The notes under the pieces are model-generated. The model ran no database searches and was not told the DNA's origin. It saw only the letters and a list, made by a program, of their open reading frames with translations. The position numbers were made by a program, and so were the translations under genes. A stretch of DNA of 64,000 nucleotides, from assembly GCA_963681505.1 (NCBI GenBank), contig OY811972.1:8138720-8202719 (forward strand), in the 5' to 3' direction. Origin of the DNA: Eunapius fragilis. Taxonomy: Eukaryota; Porifera; Demospongiae; Spongillida; Spongillidae. Below, piece by piece: positions 47,101-52,580 of this stretch (positions are counted from its first letter, which is position 1; every line of letters starts with the position of its first letter).

Positions 47101-49504
47101 AGGTGATGTCATCAAGCAAATGGTGAATTCAGAGTACCTGATATGCAAGAATGGTGTGGACGTGATCTGGGATATAAATGGTGCAAACCCTGATTCCTAT
47201 GACCAAAAGGTAGCTGGTGAGCTAAGGCATGCAATAGTAGATCACTGCAATGATGAAGCCACTCCTTCCCTGCCTATAAAGTGGTTTGGTCTAGAGATGC
47301 AGATAAAGCACACAGCTGTAAGAGGTGTTATCAGCCTTCATAGATGTCTTCAGCTGGCACGGAGCTTAGGTATGGATGAGCAAGCCCTAGAAGCAGCTCT
47401 CCTGCACATGGTCAAATATAACCTGTTGCTATGGTACCATAATGTACCCTCTCTTCGCAACATAGTGTTCTGTGATCCCCAAGTTATCCTAAACATCATC
47501 TCAGACCTAGTCCAGTGTAAACATGAGCTGGCTGGAGGTGAAGTGTTGGGCATTGCTGGTGTAAAGAATGCATGGTGCTCTAAGTTCAGGGACCATGGTA
47601 TTGTCAGCACAGATTTTCTTTATTTTAATCGCTTCGAGAAGCATTTTTTGGATGATGTATTTAATGTAGAGCATTTCACTGCCCTCATGTGCCACCTCTT
47701 CATTATGGTTCCATTGGAAGGTGGTGACTACTTGATGCCAGCTCTTTTGGACCCTCTTAGTCCTGAGAGCATCAGACGACATAATGCATCAGCACAACCT
47801 CTCCTATTGCACCTCCAAAATGATCTTGTTCCATTTGGATTGTTCAGTTGCTTAGTTTCTTCTATTCAGACAGAATGTTCAGTTTTAGAGGTGAATAAAG
47901 TACCAGTTTGTCTTTATAGGAACTGTGTGTCTTTCAAATGTAGAAAGTTTCCAGCCCAATTCACCATTATTGATTCCTCATTATTCATAGAGGTGCACCT
48001 TGATTCTGCACGAGACGTTCCCACAGCCTGTCTCAGAATACGAAAGCTGATATATGATGGTATTAAAAAATGTAGTGATGTTCTCCGTTATCATAGTTTG
48101 AAGCTCCTCAAAGATGGCTTTGCCTGTTCTAATAAATCTTGCAAAGGTGTGGCCACACCATATGATAGTGACCCTAACCTGGCATCATGTACCAGCTGTT
48201 CTACCGACATGGACCTTACCTCTAATCACACTGTATGGATTGCAGAGGAAAGAAATCATTCAAATGGTATGTTAATTTGAGCCTCTGCGGCCTCATCTGT
48301 ACAAATATGTAATGACAATTCCCTCCTCCTTTTGCATATATCTTATTTTAGATAAGTGTAGTAGATGAAGTTTAGTGTACATATTCCATGTTCAGAGCCA
48401 GTCTGTTATGACATATGAACCATCCCCTCATTGAAACAATTCATCCCCTGCTACAACTAGATACACAGCCATTGTTCTGATAGGTTTGTCATTCTAACTC
48501 GACATGCATACCCCAAGTACATGTTGGCCCATAATAGTGAATCATGACCTAGTTCCTAAACCCGATAATGATTTGCTAGTAGGATGAGATATATTATTGA
48601 TGGTAGTGGTAGGAAACATCTTACATGTATGTGATGAACATAGCCATGTCTGCCTTTGTTTTATTGAGGTATTACATGTAGAAGCATGATGGGTAACCTT
48701 TCCTTTCTCTTGTAGTGTCTACTTCCATGGCTGCCTCCTCTTCTTCCCAGCTATTGTCAGAGCTAGTGGTCCAAGTAATGGCGCAGTTGGAAGGTTAGTA
48801 GCTGTAGTGATTAGTATACATGTTGAGTATGGGGAGCCACATGTTGTGTATAGGGGGCCCCAAGTTGTGTATAGGGGGCCACATGTTGTGTATAGGGGGC
48901 CCCAAGTTGTGTATAGGGGGCCACATGTTGTGTATAGGGGGCCCCAAGTTGTGTATAGGGGGCCACATGTTGTGTATAGGGGGCCACATGTTGTGTATAG
49001 GGGGCCACATGTTGTGTATAGGGGCCACATGTTGTGTATAGGGGGCCCCAAGTTGTGTATAGGGGGCCACATGTTGTGTATAGGGGGCCCCAAGTTGTGT
49101 ATAGGGGGCCACATGTTGTGTATAGGGGGCCACATGTTGTGTATAGGGGGCCACATGTTGTGTATAGGGGGCCACATGTAGTGTATAGGACCACATGTTG
49201 TGTATAATCATTGAATAGGTTATGGTTTGCCCCTCCTCCAGGAACACCCACCATGCCAGAACTATTATCTTTGTCTGCTAAGAAGGTCAATGTAGCTGTA
49301 GAAGTTGGTGTAAGGTATTCAAATTTTGGTATATTTCTACTGAATGATGCCAATGGAGTCGTTGTGCAAGCATTGGAGATGGAACACCAACGGAATGCTG
49401 AGAGAATCAACATGGCCATTCTCCAACGATGGCTTCAGGGCATGGGTGTAATGCCTGTGACCTGGTCTACTCTGGTGGATGTCCTTACAAAAATGAGAAT
49501 TTGA
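18195..49504 (+). CDS. Whole gene model: ankyrin repeats, Neuralized (NHR), Roc GTPase, COR-like, Death domain
   Basis: Exons joined by GT-AG sites and phase: 18195-18212 (tentative), 19450-19548, 20328-20429, 21999-22100, 23653-23754, 25509-25607, 32487-32588, 36687-36788, 39740-39841, 40334-40435, 41330-41428, 42410-42490, 43246-43287, 43655-43680, 43774-43909, 44344-44520, 45017-45299, 46251-48266, 48716-48793, 49242-49504. The total is 4,131 nt in one frame, about 1,376 residues. Approximate domains: ankyrin 7-370, NHR 393-580, Roc 605-890, COR-like 900-1,200, Death 1,300-1,376. No signal peptide or membrane segment is seen, so the product is probably cytosolic. By analogy with ROCO and Death-domain proteins it may be a signalling sensor or scaffold; that is inference. 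Inclusion of every ankyrin exon is unproven. Confidence 0.75.
18213..19449 (+). other. Putative intron 1, no other gene recognised
   Basis: AT-rich sequence between the tentative first exon and the first ankyrin exon. A few ACATGT-type phrases and short open frames are present, but nothing with recognisable domain content. Confidence 0.4.
19450..19548 (+). CDS. Ankyrin exon A1
   Basis: 33 codons, one full ankyrin repeat. It reads GGESLLWTASFNGRLDEVKK and then LIEAGADVNQADK. Acceptor ATTAG, donor GTTGGT, phase 0 at both ends. It is closely related to the exons at 25,509 and 41,330. GG replaces the usual initial DG of the repeat, in keeping with a position near the N-terminal cap. Confidence 0.88.
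20069..20096. repeat. (TG)n microsatellite in intron
   Basis: An uninterrupted run of TG dinucleotides between exons A1 and B1. Confidence 0.95.
20328..20429 (+). CDS. Ankyrin exon B1
   Basis: 34 codons starting TNATPLYIAS and containing the shared core GHHDVVQTLLGAGA. Acceptor CTTACCAG, donor GTAAGT, phase 0 at both ends. The ~150 bp of intron upstream, pyrimidine-rich and including CCTTCTCTCCTTACCAG, is nearly identical before most other B exons, showing that exon and flank duplicated together. Confidence 0.88.
20430..21998 (+). other. Intron between B1 and B2
   Basis: About 1.6 kb. 20,430-20,560 matches the sequence following other B exons, and 21,850-21,998 matches the sequence preceding them. 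The middle (20,600-21,840) appears unique, with a short (ACATGT)n run at 21,120-21,142 and no gene or element recognised. Confidence 0.6.
21999..22100 (+). CDS. Ankyrin exon B2
   Basis: 34 codons, starting DNATPLNVASQNG and ending NIATSD, with the invariant B core GHHDVVQTLLGAGA. Acceptor TTACCAG, donor GTAAGT, phase 0 at both ends. The upstream pyrimidine tract is slightly shorter than in its sister copies. Confidence 0.88.
22290..22480 (-). pseudogene. DIRS-like tyrosine recombinase C-terminal relic, copy 1
   Basis: The minus strand reads a tyrosine-recombinase box, FGMHSLWAGGATAAV, then LFKRHGH, a TAG stop, and SQSAKDGYVKDA. The family pattern is H-S-L-R-x-G-G-A; here Trp replaces the catalytic Arg. 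The TAG lies where Trp is usual in the HGRW phrase. The same stop is present in the copies at 27,203 and 32,967, so they descend from an already dead element. Confidence 0.75.
23040..23290 (-). pseudogene. DIRS-like element relic (upstream RT-side segment)
   Basis: This matches 35,700-35,960 and 28,270-28,360, including the phrase GATCCACTCTGGGGCACATA. In those copies the minus-strand peptide MDVLCAPEW precedes RT-like sequence. Only a short segment with several stops remains here. Confidence 0.55.
23653..23754 (+). CDS. Ankyrin exon B3
   Basis: 34 codons, beginning DNTTPLFMASQKG, with the B core, and ending NIATSN. Acceptor CCTACCAG, donor GTAAGT, phase 0. About 250 bp upstream and 130 bp downstream are shared with the copy at 32,487. 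Confidence 0.88.
24129..24295 (-). pseudogene. DIRS-like tyrosine recombinase C-terminal relic, copy 2
   Basis: Minus-strand copy of the HSLWAGGA box and LFKRHG region with the same TAG stop as copies 1, 3 and 4; one base beside it differs (CTCTAGAGG). It is truncated at about 24,295, where unrelated sequence starts. Confidence 0.7.
24447..24495. repeat. Short tandem repeat, ATCTTAATCT unit
   Basis: Four to five copies of a 10-bp unit in direct succession within the intron. Confidence 0.85.
24497..24612 (-). pseudogene. DIRS-like RT relic fragment
   Basis: This matches 35,605-35,700. On the minus strand that copy reads PFYSKPTAY and then NQQSTWVNTRFVDLAVAELL, a DIRS-type RT N-terminal segment. 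Only the short stretch between a microsatellite and another duplicated block survives here. Confidence 0.55.
24613..25508. repeat. Segmental duplication copy 1, upstream of ankyrin exon A2
   Basis: 24,613-25,640 matches 40,620-41,480 in direct orientation, covering intron, the A-type exon and its donor. Within it, 25,253-25,381 is inverted relative to the corresponding 41,049-41,169. No gene other than the exon is present. Confidence 0.8.
25509..25607 (+). CDS. Ankyrin exon A2
   Basis: 33 codons reading DGRSPLWTASFNGHLEVVKK and then LIEARADINQADK. Acceptor ATTAG, donor GTTAGT, phase 0. The usual Gly of the A-G-A-D turn is Arg (EARAD), which is unusual for an ankyrin repeat and may weaken the fold. 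A duplicate of it lies at 41,330. Confidence 0.87.
25873..25890 (+). pseudogene. Truncated remnant of a B-type ankyrin exon
   Basis: Only the last six codons (NIATSD) and the GTAAGT donor of a B exon remain. The 5' part and acceptor are gone. It marks a deleted repeat in this copy of the A-B duplication. Confidence 0.75.
25952..26110. mobile_element. Fold-back MITE, 159 bp, nearly perfect palindrome with 5-bp target duplication
   Basis: Two arms of about 78 bp, starting ACAGGAAAAAAAATCGTG and ending with its complement, meet at a central AAAGGCTTT. GGTAC is present immediately before (25,947-25,951) and after (26,111-26,115). No coding capacity. The near-identity of the arms suggests a young insertion. 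Confidence 0.85.
26577..27160. mobile_element. piggyBac-type non-autonomous transposon with TTAA target duplication
   Basis: TTAA at 26,573-26,576 and 27,161-27,164 bounds an element whose ends are CCAATAATTGCC and CCTATAATTGCC (the latter on the minus strand). Next to each end lie two tandem palindromes of the type GTAAGGTATACCTTAC. Related intron copies near 24,098 and 32,929 lack the element. The interior (26,640-27,100) is relatively GC-rich and has a 103-codon open frame with no recognised domain. Confidence 0.75.
27203..28390 (-). pseudogene. DIRS-like retroelement relic: RT fragment and tyrosine recombinase
   Basis: The minus strand carries, in order, an RT-like segment (28,340-27,834: MDVLCAPEW, LPFYTKPKRPL, MYLDNGICAVKGK, GLVVHEGKSVW), then a recombinase segment (27,727-27,446: CDELLKLQCSDIAF, KIDQYREGSSLVV) and the C-terminal box (27,410-27,203) with HSLWAGGA and the common TAG. 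RT before tyrosine recombinase is the DIRS order. YLDN replaces the usual YLDD. RNase H and methylase parts are not seen. It is dead, lies inside an intron and is opposite to the host gene. Confidence 0.7.
28470..28640 (-). pseudogene. Second-type tyrosine recombinase C-terminal relic
   Basis: The minus strand reads GMHSLVAGGANTSVLNRLLK, followed by RHGCWW and a stop, a diverged version of the recombinase box with Val in place of the catalytic Arg. Similar but more decayed copies occur at 33,655-33,800, 35,190-35,320 and 37,370-37,540, each beside a poly-C tract. Confidence 0.6.
29090..29310 (-). pseudogene. Integrase zinc-finger-like relic
   Basis: Homologous to 37,976-38,206, whose minus strand reads LLANINKDMANISRKCATCQ and then a Cys-rich tail, resembling the zinc-binding segment at the start of LTR-element integrases. 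This copy has additional damage. The family assignment is weak. Confidence 0.4.
29888..32054 (+). pseudogene. Non-LTR retrotransposon relic with RT and C-terminal restriction-like endonuclease
   Basis: A 335-codon frame (to the TAG at 30,893) carries RT motifs: GPSGLRIQQL, KVDLRNAFNEVSR, GVQQGDPLGPLLFSL and YLDDG (30,614-30,628). After frameshifts and stops the C-terminal part continues: a CPYC...DPLGHHAVTC finger near 31,477-31,534, then RPADILVPNW and AAFDLTVVSPL, matching a PD-(D/E)xK-type endonuclease, and LAVETYGCWDAEA. The order RT, CCHC finger, RLE resembles R2/HERO-like elements; the clade is uncertain. The 5' end is absent. It ends directly before a (TG)n tract that may be its tail. 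It lies in an intron in the same orientation as the host gene. Confidence 0.8.
32063..32102. repeat. (TG)n microsatellite following the retrotransposon relic
   Basis: A 40-bp pure TG run starting eight bases after the last stop of the endonuclease region. Confidence 0.95.
32487..32588 (+). CDS. Ankyrin exon B4
   Basis: 34 codons: DNTTPLYVASQEG, B core, ending NIARSD. Acceptor TTACCAG, donor GTAAGT, phase 0. Flanks from about 32,215 upstream and to about 33,108 downstream match those of B3, so this is a B3-like unit copied across the 6.9-kb intron. Confidence 0.88.
32967..33108 (-). pseudogene. DIRS-like tyrosine recombinase C-terminal relic, copy 4
   Basis: Same minus-strand box (HSLWAGGA region, LFKRHGH, TAG, SQSAKDGY) as at 22,290, truncated at about 33,108. 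It is part of the intron unit duplicated with the B exon. Confidence 0.7.
33109..34190. other. Intron mosaic before the short Helitron
   Basis: Contains a 30-base-class poly-C tract (33,627-33,648), a decayed second-type recombinase relic (33,655-33,800, minus strand) and inverted short phrases around CATAGCGCTGTT. No gene is recognised. Confidence 0.55.
34191..34743 (+). mobile_element. Short non-autonomous Helitron
   Basis: Starts TCTAATACTATAATTTCC and ends CACGCTAG, with the same 3' hairpin (CCCGTGATTTTTCACGGG) as the large element at 4294. About 550 bp, no coding capacity. Near-identical to 4294-4797, and therefore mobilisable in trans by such a RepHel source. Confidence 0.9.
34744..35045 (+). 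mobile_element. Second Helitron copy in tandem, interrupted by assembly gap
   Basis: Immediately after the CTAG of the first copy a new 5' end begins (TAATACTATAATTTCC, lacking the leading TC). It reaches the inverted repeat GTATGTACGCGTACC and runs into 200 N (34,838-35,037). The 3' end CACGCTAG resumes at 35,038-35,045. This is a head-to-tail pair. The gap length is a placeholder and the missing part is unknown. Confidence 0.8.
34838..35037. other. Assembly gap, 200 N
   Basis: Exactly 200 undetermined bases, the conventional size for an unknown gap. Any frame drawn across it is meaningless. Confidence 0.99.
35046..36686. other. Intron mosaic between the Helitron pair and exon B5
   Basis: Holds a poly-C tract (35,161-35,180), a decayed recombinase relic (35,190-35,320, minus), a DIRS RT-side relic (35,420-35,960, minus: MDVLCAPEWI, PFYSKPTAY, then LNLRHVN after a frame break) and, from about 36,420, the conserved upstream flank of B exons. 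No gene apart from relics. Confidence 0.6.
36687..36788 (+). CDS. Ankyrin exon B5
   Basis: 34 codons: DNATPLNVASQKG, B core, NIARSN. Acceptor TTACCAG, donor GTAAGT, phase 0. The following intron begins like those after B1, B6 and B7. Confidence 0.88.
36893..37081. mobile_element. Imperfect fold-back MITE, 189 bp
   Basis: Ends CAGTACCCGCTTGGTCATAG and CAGTACCGGCTCGATCATAG (the latter on the minus strand), each followed by a second GATCATAGAGAAAAT-type phrase. The middle is unique. No clear target duplication. It lies in the intron after B5. Confidence 0.65.
37291..39032. repeat. Segmental duplication, copy 2 of the 1.75-kb block
   Basis: Direct copy of 28,403-30,186. It contains the second-type recombinase box (37,370-37,540, minus), the integrase-like zinc segment (37,976-38,206, minus) and the N-terminal part of the non-LTR RT (38,700-39,032, plus), cut at 39,032. 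A 61-codon open piece near 38,878-39,063 is the RT remnant. Confidence 0.8.
39740..39841 (+). CDS. Ankyrin exon B6
   Basis: 34 codons: NNSTPLNVASQKG, B core, NIARSN. Acceptor TTACCAG followed by AAC rather than GAC, so the first residue is Asn. Donor GTAAGT, phase 0. Confidence 0.87.
40081..40230 (-). pseudogene. DIRS-like tyrosine recombinase N-side relic
   Basis: The minus strand repeats YREGSSLVVDCTGTP and MERYFSMDGLCTQEHGKVFW, matching 27,446-27,600. The preceding part is lost. Confidence 0.65.
40334..40435 (+). CDS. Ankyrin exon B7
   Basis: 34 codons: NNATPLYVASNMG, B core, NIARSN. Acceptor TTGCCAG, donor GTAAGT, phase 0. It lies only ~490 bp after B6, with a shortened upstream pyrimidine tract, so it is probably a late local duplication. 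Confidence 0.87.
40620..41329. repeat. Segmental duplication copy 2, upstream of ankyrin exon A3
   Basis: Direct copy of 24,613-25,508, except that 41,049-41,169 is inverted relative to 25,253-25,381. Confidence 0.8.
41330..41428 (+). CDS. Ankyrin exon A3
   Basis: 33 codons: DGWSPLWTASFNGHLEVVKT then LIEAGADINQANK. Acceptor ATTAG, donor GTTGGT, phase 0. It retains the Gly that A2 has lost. Confidence 0.88.
42007..42150. mobile_element. Hairpin element, 144 bp, in intron
   Basis: Arms starting GGTTGGACACTGAAACCGAG and GGTTAGACACTGAAACCGAG (the latter on the minus strand) pair over about 60 bp around a GC-rich centre. No target duplication is certain. No coding capacity. Confidence 0.7.
42218..42311. 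repeat. Second intronic hairpin with poly-G arm
   Basis: GAGGGACTCTAAGTGCCAGT and its complement surround GGATTCTAAGTGCCCGGGGC, giving a stem of ~40 bp. One arm carries an expanded poly-G run (42,238-42,257), probably slippage. Confidence 0.75.
42410..42490 (+). CDS. Last ankyrin exon (C-terminal cap type)
   Basis: 27 codons: DGSTPLDIAVKKGHKKIIEL then LKLNMSK. Acceptor TCTTCAG, donor GTTAGG, phase 0. It stops after the second helix without the usual G-A-D-V-N turn, typical of a capping repeat. Confidence 0.85.
43246..43287 (+). CDS. Linker exon (14 codons)
   Basis: DDGLTEQNNLKPSE, acceptor CTTCAG, donor GTGAGT, phase 0 at both ends. An acidic/polar linker between the ankyrin domain and NHR. 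It is supported by splice sites and phase only. Confidence 0.6.
43655..43680 (+). CDS. 26-nt microexon
   Basis: Eight codons (IKQPVEHK) plus GA, acceptor TTTACAG, donor GTAAAC. The GA joins the G of the next exon to make GAG, restoring exactly the phase that the NHR exon needs. That is why this small exon is called. Confidence 0.6.
43774..43909 (+). CDS. NHR (Neuralized) domain, exon 1
   Basis: Reads LVTFASTHGDNIRLEHGGQV, a Cys, then FNNNSRSIVITSAPLPSDVIF, matching the start of the Neuralized homology repeat (F-x-x-x-H-G-x-N-I/V). Acceptor TCAATAG, donor GTGATA. It enters in phase with one base and leaves in phase 0. Confidence 0.85.
44344..44520 (+). CDS. NHR domain, exon 2
   Basis: 59 codons, beginning VEIMEVDSKWSGSLSIGVT, the most characteristic NHR signature (E-V-D-x-x-W-S-G-S-L-x-I-G-V-T). 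Acceptor AAATAG, donor GTATGA, phase 0 at both ends. NHR domains mediate protein-protein binding in Neuralized-type E3 ligases; no RING finger is seen here. Confidence 0.92.
45017..45299 (+). CDS. NHR domain, exon 3, and linker
   Basis: 94 codons plus one base. It contains LKVGDTVGLLYTNSGTLHLF, INGAHM and VYGLVDLYGQCVKVSLR, the C-terminal NHR strands (V-x-D-L-Y-G-Q-C). Acceptor CACCAG, donor GTAAGT. The final G pairs with AG of the next exon to make Glu. Confidence 0.92.
46251..48266 (+). CDS. Large exon: Roc-type GTPase and COR-like region
   Basis: 672 codons. G1/P-loop GIAGVGKT at 46,325-46,348, G3 as VDSGGQP (Asp codon 46,808) and G4-like THRD at 47,054-47,065 identify a Ras/Roc-like GTPase. 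Between G1 and G3 is a Pro/Ser-rich insert of about 90 residues. From about 47,320, LHRCLQLARSLGMDEQALEA and IVFCDPQVILNIISDLV fit the winged-helix COR region seen in ROCO and MFHAS-type proteins, and a C-terminal Cys-rich segment (CSNKSCKG, CTSC) may bind metal. Acceptor TCTATCAG, donor GTATGT. No kinase follows. Expected role: nucleotide-controlled switch and dimerisation. Confidence 0.9.
48716..48793 (+). CDS. Short Ser/Ala-rich linker exon
   Basis: VSTSMAASSSSQLLSELVVQ then VMAQLE, acceptor CTTGTAG, donor GTTAGT. It enters in phase 1 and leaves in phase 1. The amphipathic second half may start the Death-domain fold. Confidence 0.75.
48831..49206. repeat. 21-bp intronic minisatellite
   Basis: About 18 units of GGGGGCCACATGTTGTGTAT-type sequence, with an alternate form carrying CCCCAAG in place of CCACATG. 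The alternate units are interspersed in a roughly alternating order. Because the unit is a multiple of three, all six frames are open and give spurious proteins. It lies between the linker exon and the Death-domain exon. Confidence 0.95.
49242..49504 (+). CDS. Terminal exon: Death-domain-like
   Basis: 87 codons plus stop TGA. VEVGVRYSNFGIFLLND is followed by helices ending MAILQRWLQGMGVMPVTWST and LVDVLTKM, the W...TW..L...L pattern of Death domains. Acceptor CTCCAG follows the minisatellite intron. The N-terminal helices are divergent, so a related Death-fold subtype is possible. It probably mediates homotypic signalling contacts. Confidence 0.75.
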
Positions 49505-49816
49505 TAACTATTACTGTAGTAGCTTGCAAACACTGTTTCAGACTTGTGATGTAGGTAGTGTGCAGTAACATGTGAACGTTTCACAATTTAGCCCATTATG
49601 ATAACTAGTATTCTTGTTAGCACATTTGGTCCCAAAATATAATGTATGTGACCAGTATATCTGTACAACTTTTTGTGTGGCAGTAAATTTTTCTAATGAT
49701 AATACTTTTAATACACTACCAATAAGGTGACACGTCTTACAGGTGTCTGGCTTAACTCTAATCAAGTTCATGCTTATTAAGATGGAGTGACACCTGCAAG
49801 CTGTGAATACCACTTG

Positions 49817-49822
49817 AATAAA
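49817..49822 (+). terminator. Polyadenylation signal AATAAA
   Basis: A canonical hexamer 313 bases after the stop codon, with a T/G-containing region downstream. It fits the end of the ANK-NHR-Roc-Death transcript. Confidence 0.7.
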
Positions 49823-49849
49823 ACTGATCTTTGGCACAAATACATTATA

Positions 49850-50658
49850 TCAGCTGGTCTTGGCTGGGAATGGTCAGGATTAGCCCACTGCTGACTTCTG
49901 GAGCTAGCACATGGTGGATGAAGTGCACTAAGGTGTCCCACAGAGCTATGTGGTGTGGAATAGCATCACCCCAACATTTCCCGATTACAGCATGCATACA
50001 TGTATCCAAGGGGGTCCCGCTGACAGTGGGTGGAGCTGAAGGCACACTGAGTGGAGGACTATTCCTTTCCCAGTTTCTGTGACTGAAAACAAAATAGGTT
50101 AATATCAGTTTCAGCCTCTCCCATGCACTGAATATTTAATTATTCCCATAACCTTTGTACTTTGCATTAAATCGCCTACTTCCTACATTTACATAAGTGT
50201 AATTCTTTGAACGCCAAAGGTACATGTATATCTACATGTATGTACATGACAATGTGTGCATGCTCATGTCAGTAAGTCACGTTATGTTTGAAGGTTTTGT
50301 GGCTCCAAAAGTGTTGGTAGAAATGGGCCAGTAATTTTGCAATTTGTGAATGCTTGTACACAATTAGTGAGCACATCTCAACAAGTGTACACATTTGGTG
50401 AAAATATGTGTGCAGAAAAGCTGGCCTAATTATTGGTACACATTTGGTTAAAACAATTGGTGAACACAGCTACATTGCTGTGCCATCACCAAACCTTCAT
50501 TGAGGAAGCCCTTGATGCACGCGGCTGACAACTCGTCGAAGAAGATGAAAACACCTAAATCAAGTGGACATCCATTTGCAGGATGACCAGATGATAGGTA
50601 GAGCTGGTCATGATGAACTGAAAGAAAAAAGAAATTGGCAGGTACATGTATCACCAAG
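49850..50658. other. Region between the gene end and the right arm
   Basis: 49,850-50,100 is unique sequence with no domain recognised on either strand. 50,210-50,470 shows the arm-type phrases (TTGGTGAACACA, TAATTATTGG). 50,480-50,650 has a short minus-strand open frame of unknown meaning. Confidence 0.45.
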
Positions 50659-51170
50659 AATTTTTAGGAACCCTCTACACCCATAACACTGCTGCCAAAG
50701 ATCCCAAGGGTGGAGAGGATTATCATGGGAGGCCAACAGATGTTCATCTCCACACTCCAAATTACATGTATGAATTTACACCATGTACATATACAGGGAT
50801 ACATCCTGAGGTGTTCAATCCCAGCCACCATCTCAATGCAGCCTGGTATTTGTTGGACTCCAGGTACAATTAAGCTCAAACCAACAGAGGGGATCACTGA
50901 CAGCCAAGAGGCTGCATGAGGAGATTAGCATTTATATTTGTATTCATGTATTGAATTGTTGCTGCTGTTTTTATAACCTTCAGTAATTGTTTCCCTCCAT
51001 CACAGTGGTACACCTCATAATGATGATACCAAGCCAGTGGACAACTTCAGGGAGAGACATAGCAGACCAACATCTGAAGATAATAAAAGACATGTTATAC
51101 TTTGTAATATAATGTGTGTTAAAATCAAAGATGATGATTGTGAAAAGTCCATTGAACCAAGTGATGATAA
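50659..51170. repeat. Deletion derivative of the block at 16,781-17,860
   Basis: Same orientation as the left copy; the flanks join at about 50,808, omitting ~560 bases present at 16,927-17,487. It carries only remnants of the non-LTR C-terminal fragment. Confidence 0.75.
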
Positions 51171-51319
51171 TACTACCTACAGATGACATCACTATTGTAA
51201 TAATTGTACAATACACTGTTGGTGAACACAGCCTAATAATTACATACACACAATAATAATAACAAATCACATATAGAACCATACAGCACACCAACATATT
51301 ATTATTATTTAACTAAAGT

Positions 51320-51880
51320 CAGAAGGGATCACAGTCCTAGCCAGTATGGCCCTTGCTATGGCTCTCACCAGGGTGATATTCTACCTTCCAAACATGTCAC
51401 TGATCACCCTGGCTTTACGAAATGAGGAAGAGCCAAAGGCCAAGCGTGTGGCCAGTAGAGCAAAGGTTCCTCTTGCTTCCTCACCCCAATTGCAGTAAGT
51501 TTCTACTGCTAGAGGCACACACCTCCAGCCTAGTTCAGCACATTTAGGGTCATTGGCTGTGTGCTTTCTGTTTTCTGCAGCTTCAGCAGCAGCACCCACC
51601 CTCCTACTTGCCTCAGCCAAAATAGCAGGGGTAAGAGGAGATGTGACCGTGATGTCAAAGGCCGCCGGCTTGCCTTGAGCCCAGTCCCTCACTAGCACAT
51701 CAGCTGGGCGAGCGCGATCCAGTCCTGGAGTGAGGCCACTTCCAGCTTCTAACCTTGCTGCAATGTGGGCTTGGTGGCAAAAGCTCAGAAAGACATCACG
51801 CAACCTATTGTGACGTATAACTACATCGTCACCACGCCGGCAGGTAGCTGCATGATGGCCCAGAGGGTCCAATGCCATGT
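51320..51880 (-). pseudogene. Non-LTR retrotransposon C-terminal (CCHC finger and restriction-like endonuclease) fragment
   Basis: The minus strand reads LDPLGHHAATCRRGDDVVIR, then RARPADVLVRDWAQGKPAAF with DITVTSPLTP, then LAVETYCNWGEEARG. These are the finger and PD-(D/E)xK-type motifs of the element at 29,888-32,054 in a better preserved and more GC-rich copy. The RT part is absent; the fragment starts abruptly at about 51,880 and has a stop before its last residues. Confidence 0.75.
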
Positions 51881-52537
51881 ATTATTAATAATTTTCATGT
51901 TTTCGTATTATTGTGTTCACCATTTGTGTTACACAATTATTAAGAGCTCATTAATTATGAATGTATATTGGGTCTACATGTACATGTATGTCCACCAATT
52001 GTGTAACAGTTTATTAGTTCACAGATTACTGTAATAGCCAATGTTGACCAGCTTACCAGGTGTGTACAATTATTAAGCTTAGTCCACATGGGCCTATAGA
52101 AAGCCAAGGTATTAAATGACATTCATAACAAACACCACCCTGGTCAGATGCATCATTTGTGTTAATGTCTGTTATATACATTTGAACAATTATTAATTAT
52201 TATACTGTGTTAACACTTGTGTAAAATAACTACAGTCCATGTATTCACAAAATTTGTGCATGCAATTTTTATAGGCTGTGTACCCCAATAGTCTATTGTA
52301 CAATACATACATGGGGTCGAGGCAGCGAAATTATTCACAGTGTGTGAATAATTTAACTAACACGGTGCGATAATTAATAGTTGTATGCAACTGTAATATA
52401 TCATCATTATGTAGTTAATGATTGCAGTAAATAACAAGTGAAAAGGTTTATCACAAACTACATGTATCTACATGTACTAGTGCATGGACCATGGTATTTT
52501 ATGACCGTGGACTATGGTTCAACCATTGTGTCAAATC

Positions 52538-52580
<43 letters not shown>

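Noticed and set aside
48831..49206. Possible CRISPR-like array
   Set aside because: Units are contiguous without spacers and the context is a eukaryotic intron.
48719..49419. Several long open frames on both strands with HMLCIGG or TTCGPLY repeats
   Set aside because: They are produced by the 21-bp minisatellite, whose unit length is a multiple of three; the region is an intron of the gene model.
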